Source: Cryptomeria japonica (Eukaryota > Streptophyta > Pinopsida > Cupressales > Cupressaceae). Taken from it: a stretch of DNA of 64,000 bases. Below the pieces are notes generated by a model. It saw only the letters and a program-made list of their open reading frames with translations. It was not told where the DNA came from and did not search any database. Of the stretch, positions 59,569 to 64,000 are shown piece after piece (position 1 is the stretch's first letter; each line of letters begins with the position of its first letter). The stretch lies in the NCBI RefSeq assembly GCF_030272615.1, contig NC_081414.1:520187185-520251184 (forward strand), written 5' to 3'. The translations under genes and the position numbers were made by a program.

Positions 59569-60790
59569 TACATCGAATAATTTCTTTAGTTCTACTTTGA
59601 CCAAGAGAGCGATATGCGGATGCATTTTCCTTAACTTTTCTTTGACTAGTTTGGCTACTAGACTAACATTTAAGTGATGCATAATAAGCTCTATATCCAA
59701 CCCTGGCATGTCTGCATATGACCAGGAAAAATTGATTTGCCATCATTTGAAAAATTCCATATATTGTTGCATTTCTTGCTCAGACAGAGAAGTTGGATGA
59801 AGAATCTTTTTTTGCTCTATTGCGCCAATGTTAACTACCTTTGTTGGTTCAATCAAAATGGATGACCTTTCTTGATAGTGCTCAGGTAAAGTGTCAAATC
59901 TCCCATCTTTTGGTGTCTCAAGGAGGTTTTCACCGTTAGATGTGTCCTTTCTTTTTATGTTTTCTTGATTTAATGTCGCCAAAAAATGGTTTTGAGCATT
60001 AGACCTGATATTGTTTTCTTTATTTTCACTTTTGTGACTAGGAGATTTGGCACACACTTGATTGGAAGATGCGTTGCTGAAATTCCTAGTGAGAGTTGTT
60101 ATGGGTTTGATTGCGTTAAGATATACAGATATGGCCTGGTCATTTGGAAAGGTATCAATGGAGGTATGTCCTTCATTTTCCCAATCAATAAGCTCAGGGT
60201 GGATTAGAGGTAAGGGATCTTCAGGTTGGAATGTTTCAAGGGTATCGAGGATCATGATAGATGTATCAAAGTTTTCAATATGTATGTCAATGTCTAGAAC
60301 TATACTCTCATCAGAATGACCTCGCATAAGAAACTTCTGATTGTCCTCGGTTAAGTCCAAGTCAGCCGAATGTGATTCTAATTCAAGTGAACTAGTTCTT
60401 GACATTTGTCTTGCATACATATGAACTACATCGACTCCTACATCTCCTTTAAAGAAATTTTCTTCAGTTGATTCTTCAGAGTGATAGTAATCCCATTCCC
60501 ATTCATTAGAATTTGTATCACTTGCAGCTTGCAATCTACAAATTTGTTCATATAGTATTTCTTCTACTTTTCTTGTTATATCTTTTCTTCTTTCATATTC
60601 AGCTTCTTCAGGACTGAGATTGAGTTTTGTTAATTTTTCTATAAGCTCTCCTTGACTTATATTAGCTTCTTTCTTGTTTTGATCGAGCTTTAATGCTACT
60701 TGAGAGATGCTTTTAGTTTGTTTCTCTTGTTGATTTGAAGCTTGTTTCTTTTCCCATTTCATTTTTGTTTGTCTTTGTTGCTTAGCTGAT

Positions 60791-60795
60791 GTTTC
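60791..60795. repeat. Candidate left target-site duplication GTTTC for Del-2
   Basis: The five bases next to the LTR terminus. The right-hand copy lies outside the window, so this is unconfirmed. Confidence 0.4.
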
Positions 60796-61213
60796 TGTCA
60801 TGCCCAAAATTTAGGGCAAAAACGGAACAAATTTTTTTTTAAAAGACATACTAATTTATTAACAAGTTCACTCACACGACAAGCGTTATAGAAATTTCCA
60901 TAATTATGTTCAAGCTAATTCTGAAACGAACTAAGCATCGATAATTTGTTAAATATTATTTGCAGAAAACTAACTGGTTTAATTTTATCTCCACAAGATA
61001 CATAGTCATTAGGTTTATTAAATCAATCACGCTAAAGAAATAGGAGAGGAAAAATTAATTTAATCTCCAATATGACTATATAGTCTAATCAATCATTTTT
61101 AAATTTCTCTTTATTACTTACTTCAATTATAACCAGAATTATATATATATATATATAGCTCTGGTCATAATTTGGAGTAAGTATTTAATTATAAATGTAT
61201 ATATATATATATG

Positions 61214-61271
<58 letters not shown>

Positions 61272-61843
61272 CATATATTTTATATATTTTAATTTTTTTT
61301 TTAAATGCACAATAACTTTCTAATTATTAATCAATATTTCTCCAACCCTATTTAGGGTTCTATATTTTTTTTTTATATATAATATCAATTCTAAATTTAT
61401 CATAATATATTTTTTTAAATTCATTTGCCCTAGCCCTACCCAGGCTAGGGTTTAACCCTTTTTATTATTTCCACTAAATTTTTTTTTCCACAGGGCCGAA
61501 CAAGCGACGGCGGCCATGTTTTTGTGCAGGTTACGAAGATGGAGGCGGGGAGGGCTGTGGTGCCACTGTGTGGGCGCACAGTGGGCGTTGTGGCACCACT
61601 GTGTGTCCACACAGTGGGCGCCGCTAGCAGCTCCCCCACTGTGTGGCCACACAGTGGTGGCCGTGGCCATCCACTGTGTGTCCACACAGTGGGAGCTGAA
61701 GCGGCTCCACTGTGTGTGCACACAGTGGGCACCGCGCGGCCCTCACTGTGCGTACACACAGTGGGGTCCGAGGTGGACCCAAAAAAACAATTACCCTTTT
61801 TTTTTAAATTTTTTTTTTTTTTTTTAAAATATATTATATATAA

Positions 61844-61878
<35 letters not shown>

Positions 61879-64000
61879 TATATTTATATAAATTTATAAT
61901 CATAGTTAAAAGGGTGAAAATATATATGATAAGTGTTTTTTAAACAACACTAACTAAAAATACAATTTAGAAATACATTTTAAGAAATACAATATACTTC
62001 TCTAGAATAAAAAGATTCATTGATTTTTCCTCTAATAAAATATTTACATAAAACATCTTTTTTCTTTAAAATACTTAAGATCTTTCAGCATAAGTAAACT
62101 CCTATTTTGCCACAAGTAAAATATAGATAAAATTTTAAATGAAATCTATTCTTTTTTTTTTTTTCCATAATACAAAGAGGCTTTTGCATGCAACTCAAAA
62201 TAACTTTTCTTTTACTAAAAACCAGAAGTAGAAATAAAACAAGCTTTTCTTTTTTTTTTAACAACTCTAAGATATTCTACCAATTTATAGGATGTTTCTT
62301 TGTATAGCCACAACAATAAAAATTCAAGTCTATTTTCAAGAATTACAACTTGCTTCTCTTTTCTATGAATGAGGCATACTTCTATAACAAATTTAAACAA
62401 ATATCTGCAACTGAATTTAAGTATCTTCAATAATAATCTTCTGTGTCTTTTTCATGGTTCCTATTTCTCTTTCTCCTGACTTTCCTGCATAATAGAAAAA
62501 CACAAATATGACCACGGAGTGCTCACCTCCCAGCCTAGGCTAACTGGTAGCCACCCCCGAGCTCGGAGAACCAATTCCTAGACGGGTAACAAACAGGCAA
62601 ACACATAGAAAGCAAATGAATACAGATTTTCCAGACACATTCCCAACTTGGCTTTCACAGCACCACACTTTGGTGATGAACATTTTCAAAGGGTGGTAGT
62701 GGACCAATACCCTGAGGAGAACTGCAAGTATGAATAAACCAGAAGCCACCTCATGGCACAATAATAATATCAAGAATCTCAACCCCTTATTCCTTATGCC
62801 CCCCAAAGGCATTCTAGCCTTATATCCCTCCTTATGACCCCCATTGCACAAACAGGCCATGCAGCAAGGGTCACAACAAAGATCCCTTGTGATCGCTCTC
62901 AAAGAGAGTCTCTCACTCGAGGGTTGTCACTGCTACCACCCTCAAGATCCTCTTCTCTCCCAAGAGTAAGAGGTCTTGAGAAAACTCCCAAAACACATAC
63001 AAATCATAATGCAAGAATACCAAAAAGATTTTCTAACAAAAACATACAAGAACACAGATTTCTTACACCAACATACATCCAGACATAAGCAAGAAGAAAA
63101 CATTAAAATGAATAACTGAAACCAACCTTAATCTGCCTAAAGGTATTATGATATTTGATGAAGAGCTGCCCAATCCACAAATCTTTTTCCTCCTACCCTT
63201 AATCAATTTTTCTATTCCATAACATTATTTTCCTTTCAAATTTTCTTCTGTCTCCAAAAATGGAGAGTGGGTGATTACCCTCCAATTCTCAAAAATCTTC
63301 CTTAAGAAGCTCACTCTATGAGTTCTCACAAGTTTCTAAAAAACAAAAAGGAAAGAAAGCAAAAATGCAAAAAGACTCTCATTCCAAAAGGAAAAATCTT
63401 GATTAGATTTAACTTCCAATTTTCCATTTTCGCTCAACTCAAAAAAGCCAATTTTTAAAGTGTTAAAAAGATCATTATAAAGTAGAAACTTGCTTAAAAT
63501 TACCCCTAACCCCTAGGTATACCTTATGGGCTTTAGGAAACCCTATTAAACTACCCCTAGGTGTTCATTTAACCCATTTTAAACCCCTCTGAAGTTTATT
63601 TTCGGGTCAAACATAAGTTGACCACCCCAAATATTATATTCCCAAAGTATTTATGACAACACATTATTTTATTTAAGAAGAACTATAATTAAACACTTTC
63701 CCACCAAGAGACAAAATAAAACATTTAAATTTAAATCCACACGTGTCAAGTGACACAAATAAAAACACTTTTACAAAAATAAAACATGAAATTGTCTCTT
63801 GTGGTTTTTGCATAATAAATTTAAATAACACTTAACACTCATGCAGCATATACTATTATGAATAAAATACAACACAAACGGGGCATTGTCTCTCCAAATA
63901 GACAAACCCTGGCTTACGAACATACATAAGTCTAGGTTTGATTCTCCGTAATTTTCCATGGTCACATGGTAAATTTTCCTGCGCATCTCAATTTACACAT
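60796..64000 (-). repeat. Del-2 LTR (minus strand), runs past the window end
   Basis: Reverse orientation of the Del LTR, beginning with its 3' end (plus strand TGTCATGCCCAAAA) inside the Tat element. About 3205 bp are visible; comparison with Del-1 suggests roughly 410 bp more beyond the window. Because Tat coding DNA, not a primer site, adjoins its 3' end, it is either the 3' LTR of an element extending rightward or a solo LTR. It contains the 1.15-kb segment that the Del-1 5' LTR lacks, a palindrome array at 61564-61763 and TA tracts near 61221-61267 and 61846-61861. It is clearly more diverged from the Del-1 LTRs than those are from each other. Confidence 0.93.
61564..61763. repeat. Palindrome array in the Del-2 LTR (six units)
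   Basis: Units start at 61564, 61597, 61637, 61672, 61708 and 61744 (spacing 33-40). Arms are CACTGTGTG and CACACAGTG, with centres GG, TC, GC, TC, TG and TA. The unit at 61637 is a perfect 20-bp palindrome. Spacers again contain inverted GC-rich words (for example GTGGCCGTGGCCAT, GGGAGCTGAAGCGGCTCC). The array is flanked on the right by an A/T-rich tract, as in Del-1. Confidence 0.95.

Larger units (their letters stand above)
59564..60795 (-). pseudogene. Tat-type gypsy pol, region between protease and reverse transcriptase
   Basis: Minus-strand continuation of the Tat polyprotein interrupted by Athila. Near 59570-59710 it reads the conserved start of reverse transcriptase (SYADMPGLD, HPHIALLVKVELKKLFDVGF). 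Upstream is a 350-residue charged linker rich in Glu, Asn and Ser (for example EEAEYERRKDITRKVEE). A TAG/TGA-type stop separates the linker from the reverse transcriptase near 59743. The coding region is cut at 60795 by the Del-2 LTR. The apparent Met start inside that LTR is meaningless. Confidence 0.85.

Overview
The window is plant nuclear DNA made almost entirely of LTR retrotransposons, many nested inside one another. The families (Ty1/copia, chromovirus Ty3/gypsy, Athila and Tat Ty3/gypsy), the Met- and Asp-type primer sites, the dual RNase H and the env-like ORF are all typical of seed plants. The AT-rich background and the density of old, still assembled elements suggest a large, slowly purged genome such as a gymnosperm, but the species cannot be named from this sequence. 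I see no complete host gene, rRNA, tRNA or CRISPR array. One short reading frame at 19948-20118 may be a host terminal exon or gene fragment.

Layout. (1) 1-6159: a copia element on the minus strand (Copia-1), cut by the window start, with LTRs of about 1050 bp. It sits in a degraded chromodomain gypsy element on the plus strand (6160-7555, LTR-like tail to about 8130). (2) 8237-11853 (minus): a broken coding region of about 1200 codons with no retrotransposon signature that I recognise. Behind its start lies a 2-kb leader containing ~130-bp degenerate repeats, and a pair of inverted 370-bp repeats (7760-8129 and 13862-14232, about 94% identical) brackets the unit. (3) 15058-17708: a 5'-truncated plus-strand copy of the Copia-1 family, then mostly unidentified DNA with the short exon-like frame, then a solo LTR of the same family (20653-21691). 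(4) 22740-30569: a complete minus-strand copia element (Copia-2) with target-site duplication ATAAC. (5) 31644-43151: a complete plus-strand Del/Tekay-type chromovirus (Del-1) with duplication GTTCA and unequal LTRs (2770 and 3804 bp). (6) About 44.6-48.6 kb and 59.6-60.8 kb (minus): a Tat-type gypsy element split within its reverse transcriptase by a complete plus-strand Athila element (48596-59563, duplication AATCC). (7) 60796-64000: the LTR of a second Del element, minus strand, inserted in the Tat element and running past the window end.

The two most interesting signals are these. First, the Del LTRs carry a GC-rich array of near-perfect 20-bp palindromes (CACTGTGTG-NN-CACACAGTG) spaced about 36 bp apart, in an otherwise AT-rich LTR. 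Three independent LTRs have it, with different unit numbers and variable, often self-complementary spacers. Second, the polyproteins decay almost entirely by C-to-T (or G-to-A) changes. Long gag-pol frames of about 4-5 kb keep a single reading frame while collecting many stops that are one transition away from CAG, CAA, CGA or TGG. This is the footprint expected from deamination of methylated cytosine. Catalytic residues were often lost the same way (D to N, E to K).

Approximate LTR divergences counted by eye rank the insertions: Del-1 about 2%, Copia-1 about 5%, Copia-2 about 5-6%, Athila about 6-7%. The host element of each nested pair must be older than its guest.
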